A stretch of 64,000 nt of DNA from Pontibaca methylaminivorans (GTDB lineage Bacteria > Pseudomonadota > Alphaproteobacteria > Rhodobacterales > Rhodobacteraceae). The stretch spans positions 1,612,001-1,676,000 of the forward strand of contig NZ_FTPS01000001.1 of assembly GCF_900156525.1 (NCBI RefSeq), read 5' to 3'. A program made the position numbers and the translations under genes. This document shows, in pieces, positions 43,077 to 53,044 of the stretch; the stretch's first letter is position 1, and each line of letters opens with the position of its first letter. A model generated the notes under the pieces. The model was not told the origin of the DNA. It saw only the letters and a program-made list of their open reading frames with translations, and made no database searches.

Positions 43077-45612
43077 TGACGATCCGACCCGGCACCACGA
43101 TCACCTTTTTCGGGACTGCTCCGTTCAGGGCTTTCTGCACCGTTTCGACGCCAAGCGCCAGCGCCTCGATTTCGGCCTGCGCCATGTCGCGCGGCACGCT
43201 GATCTCGCCCCGGCGCTTGCCGTTGACCTGGATCGGCATGGTGATCGCCTCTTCCGCGAGCATGGCCTCGTCCGCCACGGGCCAGGGTGCGGTGGTGACG
43301 AGACCCTCGCCGCCCTGCGCCTCCCAGATGGCTTCGGCGATATGCGGGGTCACGGGCGCCATGAGCTGCGCCAGCACGAGCATCGCCTCGCGCTGGGCCA
43401 CCCTGCCGGCACCGGATTTCCCGAGCACCGCGGCAAAGGCATAAAGCCGCGCGATGGCGGCGTTGAACCCGAAGCTTTCGATTCCCTGCGTCACATCGTG
43501 AATCGCGTGGTGCATGGCGCGGCGCAGGGCCGCGTCGGCATCGCCGCTGCCGGTGCCATCGGGCATGGCGGCGATCTTTTCACTGAGGTTCCAGACCCGG
43601 GCCAGGTGGCGATGCGCGGCCTCGGCCCCGGCGGCGGTCCATTCCACGTCCCGTTCCGGCGGGCTGTCGGAAAGCACGAACCAGCGCGCCGTATCGGCCC
43701 CCCAGGCCGAGATGATCGTGACCGGATCGACCACGTTCTTCTTCGATTTCGACATCTTGGCCGAGGAAATCACCTCGACCCGGGTGCCGTCGGCAAGCTT
43801 TCCGTCCTGCACATCCTCGGGCAGATGATAGACCGGGCGTCCGCGCGCGTCGCGGGTCTGGTAGATCTCGTGCGTGACCATGCCCTGGGTGAACAGGGCG
43901 TTGAACGGCTCGATCGCGGAGTCCGGCAGGTGGCCGGTGCGGTGCATGGCGCGGGCGAAGAAGCGCGAATAGAGCAGATGCAGGATCGCATGCTCGATCC
44001 CGCCGATATACTGATCGACGTTCATCCAGCAGGCGGCGGCCTCGGGGTCGGTCGGTGTCTGTGCATGCGGGGCGGTGAAGCGCGCGTAATACCAGCTCGA
44101 ATCGACGAAGGTATCCATTGTGTCGGTTTCGCGCCGCGCCGCGCCGCCGCAGGCCGGGCAGGTCGTGTCGGCCCAGGTCGGGTGCCGGTCGAGCGGATTG
44201 CCCGGCTGGTCAAAGCTCACGTCGTCGGGCAGGCGGACCGGCAGGTTTTCCTTTTTCTCGGGCACGATGCCGCAGGCCGCGCAGTGCACCACCGGGATCG
44301 GACAGCCCCAGTAGCGCTGCCGCGACAGCCCCCAGTCACGCAGGCGGTAATTGATCGTCCCGCGCCCGAGCCCGCGGGCCTCGGCCCAGTCGATGGTGGC
44401 GTCGATGGCAGCCTCGCCCGTGGCCTCGGTCACGCCGGCGGGCTGGTCGATCCAGCGCACCTTTTCCGTCTTGGCGGGCACGAAGGCCGTGTCCTGCACC
44501 CGCGCGTCGCCCTCGAGCGGCACGAAGGCGTCGATCACCGGCAGCGCGTATTTGCGTGCGAAATCAAGGTCGCGCTGGTCATGGGCCGGCACACCGAAGA
44601 TTGCACCGGTGCCGTAATCCATCAGCACGAAATTCGCGATCCAGACCGGCAGGGTCCGGTCCGCGTAAAGCGGATGGTGCGCCTTCAGCCCGGTGTCGAG
44701 CCCCAGCTTTTCGCCGGTCTCCATCTCTGCCTCTGATGTTCCGTGCTTGCGGCAGGCGGTGTTGAACGCCCGCACATCGGGGTTTTCCGCCTCGAGCGCG
44801 CGGGCAAGCGGATGATCGGGCGACAGCGCGACGAAGCTTGCCCCCGCGAGCGTGTCGGGACGGGTCGTGAAAACGGTGATCGCATCCGTGCCGGCCGCCG
44901 GTGCGGTCAGCGCGAAATCCATCTCGAGCCCGCGGGATTTGCCGATCCAGTTCGCCTGCATCAGCTTGACCTTGGCCGGCCAGTCGTCGAGCCCGTCAAG
45001 CGCGGAAAGCAGTTCCTCCGCCATGTCCGAAATGCGGAAGAACCACTGCGTCAGCTCGCGCCGCTCGACCTCGGCGCCCGAGCGCCAGCCCTTGCCGTCG
45101 ATCACCTGTTCGTTGGCCAGCACGGTCATGTCCACCGGATCCCAGTTCACCACCGCGTTCTTGCGATAGATGAGCCCGGCCTCGAGCATGTCGAGGAACA
45201 GCGCCTGCTGCTGGCCGTAGTATTCCGGGTCGCAGGTCGCGAATTCGCGGCTCCAGTCGATCGACAGGCCAAGCGGCTTCATCTGCGCGCGCATGTCGCT
45301 GATGTTGGAATAGGTCCAGTCCTTCGGATGCCCGCCGCTGGCCATGGCGGCGTTTTCGGCCGGCATTCCGAAAGCGTCCCAGCCCATCGGGTGCAGCACG
45401 TCATGGCCGGTCGCGATCTTGTAGCGCGCGATCACGTCGCCCATGGTATAGTTGCGCACATGGCCCATGTGGATGCGCCCTGAAGGATAGGGAAACATCT
45501 CCAGCACGTAATACTTGGGCCGCCCCGCACGGCGCGTGGCGCGGAAGATGCCGGCCTCGTCCCATGCCTGTTGCCATTTCGCTTCGATCAGGTCGGCCGC
45601 GTATTGCGACAT
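43063..45612 (-). CDS. leuS: leucyl-tRNA synthetase
   Basis: 849 residues, full length. HIGH box as [22 protein letters not shown]1 editing domain with [22 protein letters not shown], zinc-like CAACG near [23 protein letters not shown], and [12 protein letters not shown] near the C-terminus. This is the charging partner of tRNA-Leu, including the split tRNA-Leu(UAA) at 8326 (a functional link, not a physical one). The ribosome site GGAGGCGCC precedes ATG 45612. Followed by lptE and holA. Confidence 0.96.
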   Translation of the reverse strand: MSQYAADLIEAKWQQAWDEAGIFRATRRAGRPKYYVLEMFPYPSGRIHMGHVRNYTMGDVIARYKIATGHDVLHPMGWDAFGMPAENAAMASGGHPKDWTYSNISDMRAQMKPLGLSIDWSREFATCDPEYYGQQQALFLDMLEAGLIYRKNAVVNWDPVDMTVLANEQVIDGKGWRSGAEVERRELTQWFFRISDMAEELLSALDGLDDWPAKVKLMQANWIGKSRGLEMDFALTAPAAGTDAITVFTTRPDTLAGASFVALSPDHPLARALEAENPDVRAFNTACRKHGTSEAEMETGEKLGLDTGLKAHHPLYADRTLPVWIANFVLMDYGTGAIFGVPAHDQRDLDFARKYALPVIDAFVPLEGDARVQDTAFVPAKTEKVRWIDQPAGVTEATGEAAIDATIDWAEARGLGRGTINYRLRDWGLSRQRYWGCPIPVVHCAACGIVPEKKENLPVRLPDDVSFDQPGNPLDRHPTWADTTCPACGGAARRETDTMDTFVDSSWYYARFTAPHAQTPTDPEAAACWMNVDQYIGGIEHAILHLLYSRFFARAMHRTGHLPDSAIEPFNALFTQGMVTHEIYQTRDARGRPVYHLPEDVQDGKLADGTRVEVISSAKMSKSKKNVVDPVTIISAWGADTARWFVLSDSPPERDVEWTAAGAEAAHRHLARVWNLSEKIAAMPDGTGSGDADAALRRAMHHAIHDVTQGIESFGFNAAIARLYAFAAVLGKSGAGRVAQREAMLVLAQLMAPVTPHIAEAIWEAQGGEGLVTTAPWPVADEAMLAEEAITMPIQVNGKRRGEISVPRDMAQAEIEALALGVETVQKALNGAVPKKVIVVPGRIVNVVV

Positions 45613-45694
45613 GCCGGCGCCTCCTCAGGTGAAACGCTCAAGTGGAAACGCCGGGCGGGGCCCGGCGCGGAAACCTGGCTGCTGCCCGGCGGCT

Positions 45695-46171
45695 TCAGAG
45701 CTTGCCGTCACCGACCCGCAGCTGCCTTGCGCGGGCAAGGATCGCATCTTCGACCGCGCGCGCGGTGGCGGCGCTCGCCGGGCCGCTTTGGGTCTGCAGC
45801 GCCACGTTCAGCGACCGCGCCTCGAGCGCCGGATCCTTGATATGCACCGTGGCGCGATAGGCCGGCCCGCCACCCGGCGGGGTGCCATAGCCGGTCACGA
45901 TCACACCGGTGAAGGGATCGACCGACTGCACCGGCAGGAAATCCAGCACGTCGAGCGATGCGGCCCAGAGATAGCGGTTCACCTTGACCGTCTGTTCGGT
46001 CGTGTTGGGGCCGAACACGTCCCAGATCGAGGATTTCGCCTGCACCGCGGCCGAGGTGTCGGGGTTGCTGTGCGGTCGTGCGCTGGATGGCGTATCCCCG
46101 CCGCCGCAGGCCGCGAACCCGAGGCAGAGCAGAAATGCGGATGCCGGCTTCAGCATTTGTCGAAACATCAT
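45695..46171 (-). CDS. DUF3576-family lipoprotein
   Basis: 158 residues. N-terminal lipobox LGFAAC (about residues 16-21), then SIWDVFGPNTTEQTVKVNRYLWAASLDVLDFLPVQSVDPFTGVIVTGYGTPPG and ATARAVEDAILARARQLRV. The VNRYLWAASLDVLDFLPV...GGVIVTGYG pattern is that of DUF3576 proteins in alphaproteobacteria. Outer-membrane anchored, function unknown. It is transcribed into leuS with an 82-bp gap. Start ATG 46171 or 46168. Confidence 0.85.
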   Translation of the reverse strand: MMFRQMLKPASAFLLCLGFAACGGGDTPSSARPHSNPDTSAAVQAKSSIWDVFGPNTTEQTVKVNRYLWAASLDVLDFLPVQSVDPFTGVIVTGYGTPPGGGPAYRATVHIKDPALEARSLNVALQTQSGPASAATARAVEDAILARARQLRVGDGKL

Positions 46172-46659
46172 GTCGCAATCCCGAACCTGTTTGACGAATG
46201 TCCTAACCAAGCCGGCCCCTCCGGGCAAGCAGTTATCTGGATTCGGGCCCTGGTGCGGCCCCATCCGCACCCGCATCGTCCCCGTTCCGGCACATGGGCG
46301 GCGTGGGGGCGCTGAGGTATTATCATGTGCGCGGCGCGCAAGGCCGGTTGCGGCCAATTCGCGCGATTCACCCCGTCCGATCCCGATTCGCCGGGGGTTT
46401 CCTATGTTCAGCGCATACAGGCGGCGGCGGTGCTGTGCGGGAACGGGGCCGCAGCGCCACGCGGTTTCGCGCAATCAGCGGGCGAGCGGCGGTGGCGGAT
46501 GCGCGGACTGTGGCAATGCTGCACCAACGCTCACGACTTTGGGAATGGAGATCGGCAGAAGCTTGCCAAGTTCCACCCCGGCAGGCGAAACCCTTTCACA
46601 TACCCAATCCGGAATTCCCCGGTTTGGGGGGGAAGCACTGGAAACCGAGGGATACAGTC
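46172..46659. other. divergent intergenic region between DUF3576 and porin
   Basis: 488 bp. No protein frame here has recognisable features. It should carry the promoters of the lipoprotein and the porin. No clear dyad, riboswitch or strong -35/-10 pair was found by eye. Confidence 0.45.
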
Positions 46660-47724
46660 ATGAAAAAGGTTCTCTTCGCCACCACGGCGCTGATTGCCAC
46701 CGCGGGGGTGGCCGCGGCAGACGTCACGATCAGCGGCTATGGCCGCTTTGGTCTGGACTACAACAACGCGAACGCGAACACTGGCGTCAACAAGTGGGGC
46801 TATGCGGCGACCGGCGCCAGCAAGACCAACCTGACCAGCCGCCTGCGCCTGAACTTCGACATGTCCACCGAAACCGACGCGGGCGTGACGCTGGGTGCGC
46901 AGTTCCGCGTTCAGGCCGACAGCGACAACGGCGAAGCCGGCACCGGCGGCTGGAACGGTGCGCGCTTTTACGCCTCTTACGGCGGGTTCGAACTGGGCGT
47001 CGGCAACATCTACGGCGCGATCGAATGGGCGCCGCTGGTTTACCTCGACACCCGCTCGTCGGGCGTTGGCATCACCGGCATGAACGATGCTCATGCCGTG
47101 ATCAACGTGAACGCAGAAAATGGTGCCGGTGGTGGTGAATACTACAACTGGGATTACTACTCCTCGACCGGCAGCGGCGCGAATGGCGTCGAAGTGATGT
47201 ATTCGGCGGGCGGCTTCTCCGGTCACCTGTCCTATTCCGAGCAGAACGATGAAGTCATCGGCGATCCGGCAGTGCTGGTCGAAGAAGGCACCCGCCGCAC
47301 GGCAGCCTTCGTCTCCTACAACTGGAGCAACTGGATCGTCACCCTCGCGGCGCAGGATTCGAACCAGGAATGGGAAGACAAGCTGTTCTTCGCCATCCAG
47401 GGTGACTTTGGCCAATACTGGGCCAAGGCCGCGATCGCCGACAACGACGGCATCAAGAAATACGGCCTTTATGGTGGTATGGACTTCGGCGCCGCCAGCA
47501 GCTTGGTGCTCTGGGTGAACCACGAGGACAAAGTCAGCTCGAGCGACGTCGCAAACGGCCGTTACAACAACGACCGTGCCGTGAACGCGGACGGCACCGC
47601 CGGCACCGCCTACGGCGTGAACTACTCCTACGATCTGGGCGGCGGCGCCTCCTTCGAGGCCGGCGCACAGCGTCTGCCGAACAAGCAGACCCAGGTTCAG
47701 GCCGGCGTCTACTTCAGCTTCTGA
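46660..47724 (+). CDS. general porin of the Rhodobacterales type
   Basis: 354 residues. Signal peptide MKKVLFATTALIATAGVAAA, then a 16-strand-like beta barrel rich in alternating aromatic/polar strands (DVTISGYGRFGLDYNN, LTSRLRLNFDMSTETDAGVTLGAQFRVQ, ARFYASYGGFELGVGNIYGAIEW). It ends with Phe (QAGVYFSF), the outer-membrane targeting signal. It forms a trimeric diffusion channel for small solutes in characterised relatives. The ribosome site GAGGGATACAGTC precedes ATG. A strong terminator follows directly. The codon bias looks optimised, fitting a highly expressed protein. Confidence 0.94.
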   Translation: MKKVLFATTALIATAGVAAADVTISGYGRFGLDYNNANANTGVNKWGYAATGASKTNLTSRLRLNFDMSTETDAGVTLGAQFRVQADSDNGEAGTGGWNGARFYASYGGFELGVGNIYGAIEWAPLVYLDTRSSGVGITGMNDAHAVINVNAENGAGGGEYYNWDYYSSTGSGANGVEVMYSAGGFSGHLSYSEQNDEVIGDPAVLVEEGTRRTAAFVSYNWSNWIVTLAAQDSNQEWEDKLFFAIQGDFGQYWAKAAIADNDGIKKYGLYGGMDFGAASSLVLWVNHEDKVSSSDVANGRYNNDRAVNADGTAGTAYGVNYSYDLGGGASFEAGAQRLPNKQTQVQAGVYFSF

Positions 47725-47751
47725 GGCTGAAACACCGGCACAGACCGGATC

Positions 47752-47779
47752 GGGCGGGCCTGTCATGGCCCGCCCTTTT
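47752..47779 (+). terminator. Rho-independent terminator of the porin gene
   Basis: Perfect 9-bp stem GGGCGGGCC (47752-47760) / GGCCCGCCC (47767-47775), loop TGTCAT, followed by TTTT and a second T-run. Confidence 0.88.
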
Positions 47780-47846
47780 CTTTTGCGCCGCCCCGTGCTT
47801 CCTTGCCCGGACAAACGGGTGCAGATGGAAAGACGAAGGGGCGCTC

Positions 47847-48500
47847 ATGTCGCTTGAGGACATCACCACGCGGATCGCGAAAGCCGAACAGGGCGCCGGG
47901 CGGGCCGCGGGATCGGTCACGCTGATCGCCGTTTCCAAGATGCAGCCCGATGAACGGGTCGAGGCCGCGCTGGCCGCCGGTCATCGTCATTTCGGCGAGA
48001 ACCGCGTGCAGGAGGCCGCCGGCAAATGGCCCGGTTTCCGCGACCGTTTCGACGGCATCACCCTGCATCTGATCGGCCCGCTTCAGACCAACAAGGCGCG
48101 GGAGGCGATGGAGCTTGCCGATACGATCCATTCGGTGGACCGCCCGCGTCTTGCCAATACGCTGGCTCGGCTGGCGCAGGAACTGGGCCGCTGTCCCGAC
48201 CTTTTCGTGCAGGTGAACACCGGCGAGGAACCGCAGAAGGCCGGCATCCTGCCCGCCGATGCGGACGGTTTCATCGCCGAATGTGTGCGGCTCGACCTGC
48301 CGCTGCGCGGGCTCATGTGCATCCCGCCCGTGGACGAGGAGCCGAGCCTTCATTTCGCGTTGCTGGCAAAGATAGCCGCGCGCAACGGGCTTTCCGGCCT
48401 GTCCATGGGCATGAGCGGCGATTTCGAGCGCGCGATTGCGCTCGGCGCGACCCATGTGCGGGTCGGTTCGGCGATATTCGGCGACCGCGCCGACGCTTGA
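47847..48500 (+). CDS. yggS: YggS-family pyridoxal phosphate homeostasis protein
   Basis: 217 residues, TIM-barrel PLP-binding protein (alanine racemase N-like). The PLP lysine lies in TLIAVSKMQPDERVEAALAAGHRHFGENRVQEA, and HLIGPLQTNKAREAMELADTIHSVDR, LSMGMSGDFERAIALGATHVRVGSAIFG complete the signature. It buffers PLP and affects amino-acid and keto-acid levels. No enzymatic activity is known. It follows the porin terminator by about 65 bp. The L,D-transpeptidase gene converges with it by one base. Confidence 0.95.
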   Translation: MSLEDITTRIAKAEQGAGRAAGSVTLIAVSKMQPDERVEAALAAGHRHFGENRVQEAAGKWPGFRDRFDGITLHLIGPLQTNKAREAMELADTIHSVDRPRLANTLARLAQELGRCPDLFVQVNTGEEPQKAGILPADADGFIAECVRLDLPLRGLMCIPPVDEEPSLHFALLAKIAARNGLSGLSMGMSGDFERAIALGATHVRVGSAIFGDRADA

Positions 48501-48501
48501 C

Positions 48502-49017
48502 CTAGCCGCAAAGACCGTGAGGCACGATCAGCCGCGTTCCGGGCGGGGCAAGGCGCGCGATTGCCCGCGCGTCACGGCGCGAAAACGCGATGCAGCCCTC
48601 GGTCGGCCGGCCGGGGCCGCGCCATTCATGCAGGAAGATCGCCGAGCCGCGCCCCGGAACCGCGGCAAGATTCCAGTCGGTGAGCAGGATCACGTCATAA
48701 AGCGGATCCGTGCGGTGCAGGCATTCGTGGCTGAACCCGTGCGGCGCGCTGACCCTGCGGTTATAGGCCGGATCATTCGGGTCATCCGACCAGAGGTCGC
48801 CTTCCGCGATCGGGCGCGCCCAGGGGGCGGGGCGGGGGATACGGTCGGCGCGGTACAGCAGCCCGGTGATGCGGTGGCGCCCCGCGGGCGTTGCGCCATC
48901 GCCCTCGCGCTTCTGCGCCGACACGCCGCCGCGCCCGATGGTGCAGGGATAGAGGTGGCCGCGAAACCGCAGCCCGTGCCCCGATCCGCGCCCCGATCCG
49001 AAGCCGGTCAGCACCAT
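48502..49017 (-). CDS. L,D-transpeptidase (YkuD domain)
   Basis: 171 residues. The YkuD domain reads HLYPCTIGRGGVSAQKREGDGATPAGRHRITGLLYRADRIP and ends with the catalytic HEWRGPGRPTEGCIAFSRRD (His and Cys of the HXX..SxGCI motif). No signal peptide is seen at this start, so it could act in the cytoplasm or be exported by other means; a longer N-terminus is possible in the same frame but is crossed by ribA. It starts 8 bp after the ribA stop. It probably crosslinks peptidoglycan or its precursors. Confidence 0.82.
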   Translation of the reverse strand: MVLTGFGSGRGSGHGLRFRGHLYPCTIGRGGVSAQKREGDGATPAGRHRITGLLYRADRIPRPAPWARPIAEGDLWSDDPNDPAYNRRVSAPHGFSHECLHRTDPLYDVILLTDWNLAAVPGRGSAIFLHEWRGPGRPTEGCIAFSRRDARAIARLAPPGTRLIVPHGLCG

Positions 49018-49025
49018 GGTGCCGC

Positions 49026-50123
49026 TCACGGCAGATGGCCGGATTTCGCGATCTTGGTGGCAAGATAGGCGCGGTTGAATTCGCCTTCGCCCACATGCAG
49101 CGGCACGCGTTCCGTCACGGTGATGCCGGTCTGTTCCATCATCGCGATCTTGGCCGGGTTGTTGGTCAGCAGCCGCACCGAGCGAAAGCCGAGCGCCTTG
49201 AGAATATCCGCGCCGATGCGGAAATCGCGCTCGTCGTCCTCGAACCCGAGGCGGTGATTGGCCTCGACCGTGTCGAAACCCTGGTCCTGCAGGCTGTAGG
49301 CGCGCATCTTGTTGGCAAGCCCGATACCGCGCCCTTCCTGATTGAGGTAAAGCAGCACCCCTGCACCCTCGGTCCCCATCTGCGCCATGGCCGCGCGCAA
49401 CTGCGGGCCGCAGTCGCATTTCAGGCTGCCGAGCAGATCGCCGGTGAAACAGGCCGAATGCAGCCGCGCCAGCACCGGGGCGTTGCGGTCCGGGCGGCCG
49501 ATCTCGACCGCGTAATGTTCCTCGCCGCCGTCGTCGGGACGAAAGATATGCAGCCGCGTGTTCAGCGCCGCCTCGGTCGGCAGGTGCGCGCTCACCACCT
49601 CTTCCATGGCGCGCCGTTCCGACAGGTGCGGCCAGGCGCTGGCGGCCTCGATCAGCGTGAGCCGGTTTTCCGCGGCGAATCCCCGCGGATCGGCCAGCCC
49701 CTGCACCAGCGCGGCGGGCAGCAGGCGGGCCGATTTCGCCAGCGTGATCGCCAGCCGGTGCAGCCCGGCCGACCCCTCGCGGGCGCTGACGAGCGGCCCC
49801 TTCATCGGCGCGCGCAGATCGTCGGCCGGATCGGCCACGGCGCGCACCCAGTCGCTGTCGGCATCAGCGGGCAGCAGGATGCGGGCCAGATCGCCGTCAT
49901 AGGGCCGCGCCTTGAGCGTTTCGGCCCGCCGGGCCGTGATGGCCAGCGCGGGCGTGCCGTCCAGCGCGCGCAGATCGGCAAGCCGGCCGGAGCGCAGCGT
50001 CTCGGCCGCGAGCATCAGCGCACCGCCCTCCGCGCCCTCGCCGGACAGCACCACCGGCACCCCCATGCGCAGGTCGGCGCGGGCGCGTGCAAGCAGTTCG
50101 GCGATGTCGGGCTCAAGGCTCAT
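49026..50123 (-). CDS. ribA: GTP cyclohydrolase II with a degenerate N-terminal RibB-like domain
   Basis: Opens GTP in the first step of riboflavin synthesis. 365 residues. The C-terminal half (about 170-355) is a normal GTP cyclohydrolase II: LARLHSACFTGDLLGSLKCDCGPQLRAAM (three zinc Cys), YLNQEGRGIGLANKMRAYSLQDQGFDTVEANHRLGF and SVRLLTNNPAKI. The N-terminal half resembles the DHBP synthase (RibB) fold in outline (RMGVPVVLSGEGAEGGALMLAAE) but lacks the acidic active-site loop, so it is unlikely to make DHBP. Such fusions are seen in alphaproteobacteria. A separate RibB must exist elsewhere. Confidence 0.88.
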   Translation of the reverse strand: MSLEPDIAELLARARADLRMGVPVVLSGEGAEGGALMLAAETLRSGRLADLRALDGTPALAITARRAETLKARPYDGDLARILLPADADSDWVRAVADPADDLRAPMKGPLVSAREGSAGLHRLAITLAKSARLLPAALVQGLADPRGFAAENRLTLIEAASAWPHLSERRAMEEVVSAHLPTEAALNTRLHIFRPDDGGEEHYAVEIGRPDRNAPVLARLHSACFTGDLLGSLKCDCGPQLRAAMAQMGTEGAGVLLYLNQEGRGIGLANKMRAYSLQDQGFDTVEANHRLGFEDDERDFRIGADILKALGFRSVRLLTNNPAKIAMMEQTGITVTERVPLHVGEGEFNRAYLATKIAKSGHLP

Positions 50124-50310
50124 GGGCCGGCTCTTTCCAGCGGATTTGACCCGGGCGCGGGCCGGGGTTCGCGTCTTTCCTACGCGCTATCGGAAGGAAT
50201 GTGAAACATTTCCCGTCTTCCGGACACGAGGCCGTGAACACCATGCGGCAACCCTTGCCGCAACCCGGGGTTCGGCGCATCTCAGATACAGGAACGATGG
50301 AGGTATCACC

Positions 50311-50997
50311 ATGGCACAGCTAAAGAAAATTCTGCTGGTCGACGATGATGACGATCTCCGCGACGCTCTGGGCGAGCAGCTCGCGATGACCGAGGAATTC
50401 GACGTGACCGAGGCCGCCGACGGGCGTGCCGCGCTCGATCGCGTGACAGAGGCGCAGTTCGACCTGGTGATCCTCGACGTCGGGCTGCCGGACACCGACG
50501 GGCGCGAGCTGTGCCGGGTGATGCGCAAGCAGGGGGTCAAGGTGCCGATCCTGATGCTGACCGGACAGGACAGCGACGCCGATACGATTCTCGGGCTTGA
50601 TGCCGGAGCGAACGATTATATCACCAAGCCGTTCAAGCTGGCGGTGCTGCTGGCCCGGATGCGCGCGCAACTGCGCCAGCACGAACAATCCGAAGACGCG
50701 GTGTTCCAGATCGGCCCCTACAGCTTCCAGCCGTCGCGCAAGATGCTGATCGGCGAGGGCGACCGCAAGATCCGCCTGACCGAGAAGGAAACCAACATCC
50801 TCAAGTTCCTCTATCGCTCGGGGAAAACCACGGTCGCGCGCGAGGTGCTGCTGCACGAGGTCTGGGGCTACAACGCCGGCGTGACCACCCATACGCTTGA
50901 AACCCACATCTACCGCCTGCGCCAGAAGATCGAGCCCGATCCCTCGAACGCGCAGATTCTCGTGACCGAAAGCGGCGGATACCGGCTTGCGGCCTGA
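50311..50997 (+). CDS. cenR: OmpR-family response regulator, CenR-like
   Basis: 228 residues. Receiver domain (1-125) with the DDDDD acidic patch, phospho-acceptor Asp in LVILDVGLPDTDG, Thr in ILMLTGQDSDA and Lys in DYITKPFKLA. C-terminal winged helix (about 135-228) LTEKETNILKFLYRSGKTTVAREVLLHEVWGYNAGVTTHTLETHIYRLRQKIE. The sequence is close to CenR, the essential cell-envelope regulator of alphaproteobacteria; no cognate CenK kinase is adjacent. The ribosome site GGAGG precedes ATG 50311. A terminator follows at 51095. Confidence 0.88.
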   Translation: MAQLKKILLVDDDDDLRDALGEQLAMTEEFDVTEAADGRAALDRVTEAQFDLVILDVGLPDTDGRELCRVMRKQGVKVPILMLTGQDSDADTILGLDAGANDYITKPFKLAVLLARMRAQLRQHEQSEDAVFQIGPYSFQPSRKMLIGEGDRKIRLTEKETNILKFLYRSGKTTVAREVLLHEVWGYNAGVTTHTLETHIYRLRQKIEPDPSNAQILVTESGGYRLAA

Positions 50998-51094
50998 GGC
51001 GCGAGTGACGGCTTGACCGAGGTCAAGGAGCGGGCGACCGGCACGGACTAGTTTGGTCCTGCGCGTGTCGCGCGCACCTTCCTGTTGGAACTGG

Positions 51095-51117
51095 CCGGGC
51101 CTTGTGCCCGGTTTTTT
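51095..51117 (+). terminator. Rho-independent terminator after cenR
   Basis: CCGGGC (51095-51100) / GCCCGG (51106-51111), loop CTTGT, followed by six T residues. About 100 bp after the cenR stop, before xthA. Confidence 0.85.
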
Positions 51118-51248
51118 CCGTCGCGCCGTTTCTGTCCCGCCCGGTCCTGCATCGCGACACGCGCCCGCTTTGTGGTGTCCGCGCGCCGGGCGGGTTAGGT
51201 TGCGCGAAACGGGGAAACCGACACGCAAACAGACAGGAGCATGCGGAC

Positions 51249-52037
51249 ATGGCCTTTACCCTCGCCACCTGGAACATCAATTCGGTGCGGCTGCGTGCCG
51301 GGCTGGTCGGCCGCCTGCTGCAGGAAGAGGCGCCCGACATCCTTTGCCTGCAGGAATGCAAGTCGCCGGTCGACAAGATCCCGCTCGATGCCTTCGCGGC
51401 GCTGGGCTATCCGCATATGATCGCGCGCGGACAAAAGGGCTATAACGGTGTCGCGATCCTGTCGCGCCTGCCGATCCGCGAGGTCGGGGCGCAGGATTTC
51501 GCCACGCTCGGCCATGCGCGTCATGTGGCCGGCGAACTCGAAAACGGGGTGGTGATCCACAACTTCTACGTGCCGGCCGGCGGCGATGTGCCCGATCCCG
51601 AAGCGAACGAGAAATTCGCCCAGAAGCTGACCTATCTGACCGAGATGCGCGACTGGTTCCATGCCGACCGCCCCGGGCGGGCGATCCTGGTCGGCGATCT
51701 GAACATCGCCCCGCGCGAGGATGACGTCTGGTCGCACAAGACCATGCAACGGATCGTCAGTCACACCCCGGTCGAGGTCGAACATCTTGCACAGGCGCAG
51801 GATGCCGGGGCCTGGGTCGATATCACCCGTCAGGACATCCCCGAGGGGCAGCTTTACAGCTGGTGGTCCTATCGCGCCCGCGACTGGGACGCAGCCGACA
51901 AGGGGCGGCGCCTCGATCATGTCTGGGCCACGCCCGACATCGCCAACGCCGGCCATTCGAGCCGCATCCTGCGCACCGCCCGCGGTTGGGAAAAGCCAAG
52001 CGACCACGCCCCGGTCTTTGCCAGCTTCGACCTTTGA
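51249..52037 (+). CDS. xthA: exodeoxyribonuclease III / AP endonuclease
   Basis: 262 residues, Mg-dependent AP endonuclease fold. Seen are TLATWNINSVRLRAGLVGRLLQEEAPDILCLQECK (catalytic Asn and Glu), YNGVAILSRLP, AILVGDLNIAPREDDVW (GDLNIAP), RRLDHVWAT and SDHAPVFASFDL (final Asp-His pair). Repairs abasic sites. The start fits the conserved FTLATWNINS beginning. It has a terminator upstream and the thioredoxin-TPR gene 85 bp downstream. Confidence 0.95.
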   Translation: MAFTLATWNINSVRLRAGLVGRLLQEEAPDILCLQECKSPVDKIPLDAFAALGYPHMIARGQKGYNGVAILSRLPIREVGAQDFATLGHARHVAGELENGVVIHNFYVPAGGDVPDPEANEKFAQKLTYLTEMRDWFHADRPGRAILVGDLNIAPREDDVWSHKTMQRIVSHTPVEVEHLAQAQDAGAWVDITRQDIPEGQLYSWWSYRARDWDAADKGRRLDHVWATPDIANAGHSSRILRTARGWEKPSDHAPVFASFDL

Positions 52038-52122
52038 AACTGCGCCCCCGATTCCGCTGCTGCGGGGTTGGTTTTCGGGCCCCTGGCTGCATATAAGAGA
52101 ACAGACTCGCAGGAGATTGAAC

Positions 52123-53043
52123 ATGTTCGAACTATCGCCACAGGGCGGTGCCGCGGCCGGGGATCCGGTGATGGACGGGACCGAGGCCGGTTTCATGGCC
52201 GACGTGATCGAGGCCAGCAACGAAACCCCGGTGATCGTTGATTTCTGGGCCCCTTGGTGCGGGCCCTGCAAGACGCTGGGCCCCATGCTGGAAGAGGCGG
52301 TGCGCGCCGCAAAAGGCGCGGTGCGGATGGTCAAGATCAACGTGGACGAGGCGCAGATGCTGGCCGGGCAACTGCAGATCCAGTCGATCCCGACCGTCTA
52401 TGCCTTTCACAAGGGCCGCCCCATCGACGCGTTTCAGGGGGCGCTGCCGCAATCCGAAATCAAGGCCTTCATCGACCGGGTGATCGCCGCGGGGGGCGGC
52501 GGCAGTGCGCCGGCCGATCCGCTCACGGAGGCGATCGCGGCGGCCGAGGAGATGCTGGAAGAGGGCGCGGCGAGCGATGCGGCGCAGACGTTTTCCGCCA
52601 TCCTGGCCGAAGACCCGAACCACGCGGCCGCCTATGCCGGGCTCGTGCGGGCCTATCTTGCCATGAACGAGATCGAGCAGGCCGAGGCGATCCTGAACGG
52701 TGCCCCGGCGGACATTTCCGCGGCGCCCGAACTCGAAGCGGCACATGCCCAGCTTGAACTCGCACAGCAGGCCGCGCAGGCCGGGCCGCTTGCCGATCAT
52801 CTGGCCCGGGTCGAGGCCGACCCCAACGATCATCAGGCGCGGTTCGACCTTGCGCTGGCGCTTCATGCGAACGGCCGCACCGGAGAGGCGGTCGATCAGC
52901 TTCTGACGCTGTTCGCAAGGGACCGCCAGTGGAACGACGAGGCGGCCAAGACCCAGCTTTTCAAGATTTTCGATGCGCTCAAACCCAATGACCCCGTGGT
53001 ACTGGAGGGGCGCCGGCGGCTGAGTTCCCTGATCTTTACCTGA
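52123..53043 (+). CDS. thioredoxin-TPR co-chaperone (CnoX/YbbN family)
   Basis: 306 residues. The N-terminal thioredoxin domain (about 20-125) has the canonical active site FWAPWCGPCKTLGP and cis-Pro QSIPTVYAFHKG. The C-terminal half (about 140-300) is helical with TPR-like repeats (LTEAIAAAEEMLEEGAASDAAQTFSAILAEDPNHAAAYAGLVRAYLAMNE). In E. coli the homologue protects proteins from oxidation and works with chaperonins. Unlike E. coli CnoX, the WCGPC cysteines are intact. The LON-like gene starts one base past the stop, so they are one operon with Trm112-like gene. Confidence 0.92.
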   Translation: MFELSPQGGAAAGDPVMDGTEAGFMADVIEASNETPVIVDFWAPWCGPCKTLGPMLEEAVRAAKGAVRMVKINVDEAQMLAGQLQIQSIPTVYAFHKGRPIDAFQGALPQSEIKAFIDRVIAAGGGGSAPADPLTEAIAAAEEMLEEGAASDAAQTFSAILAEDPNHAAAYAGLVRAYLAMNEIEQAEAILNGAPADISAAPELEAAHAQLELAQQAAQAGPLADHLARVEADPNDHQARFDLALALHANGRTGEAVDQLLTLFARDRQWNDEAAKTQLFKIFDALKPNDPVVLEGRRRLSSLIFT

Positions 53044-53044
53044 C

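Noticed and set aside
46294..46659. Upstream extension of the porin frame
   Set aside because: The signal peptide starts at ATG 46660 with a ribosome site; upstream translation has no protein character.
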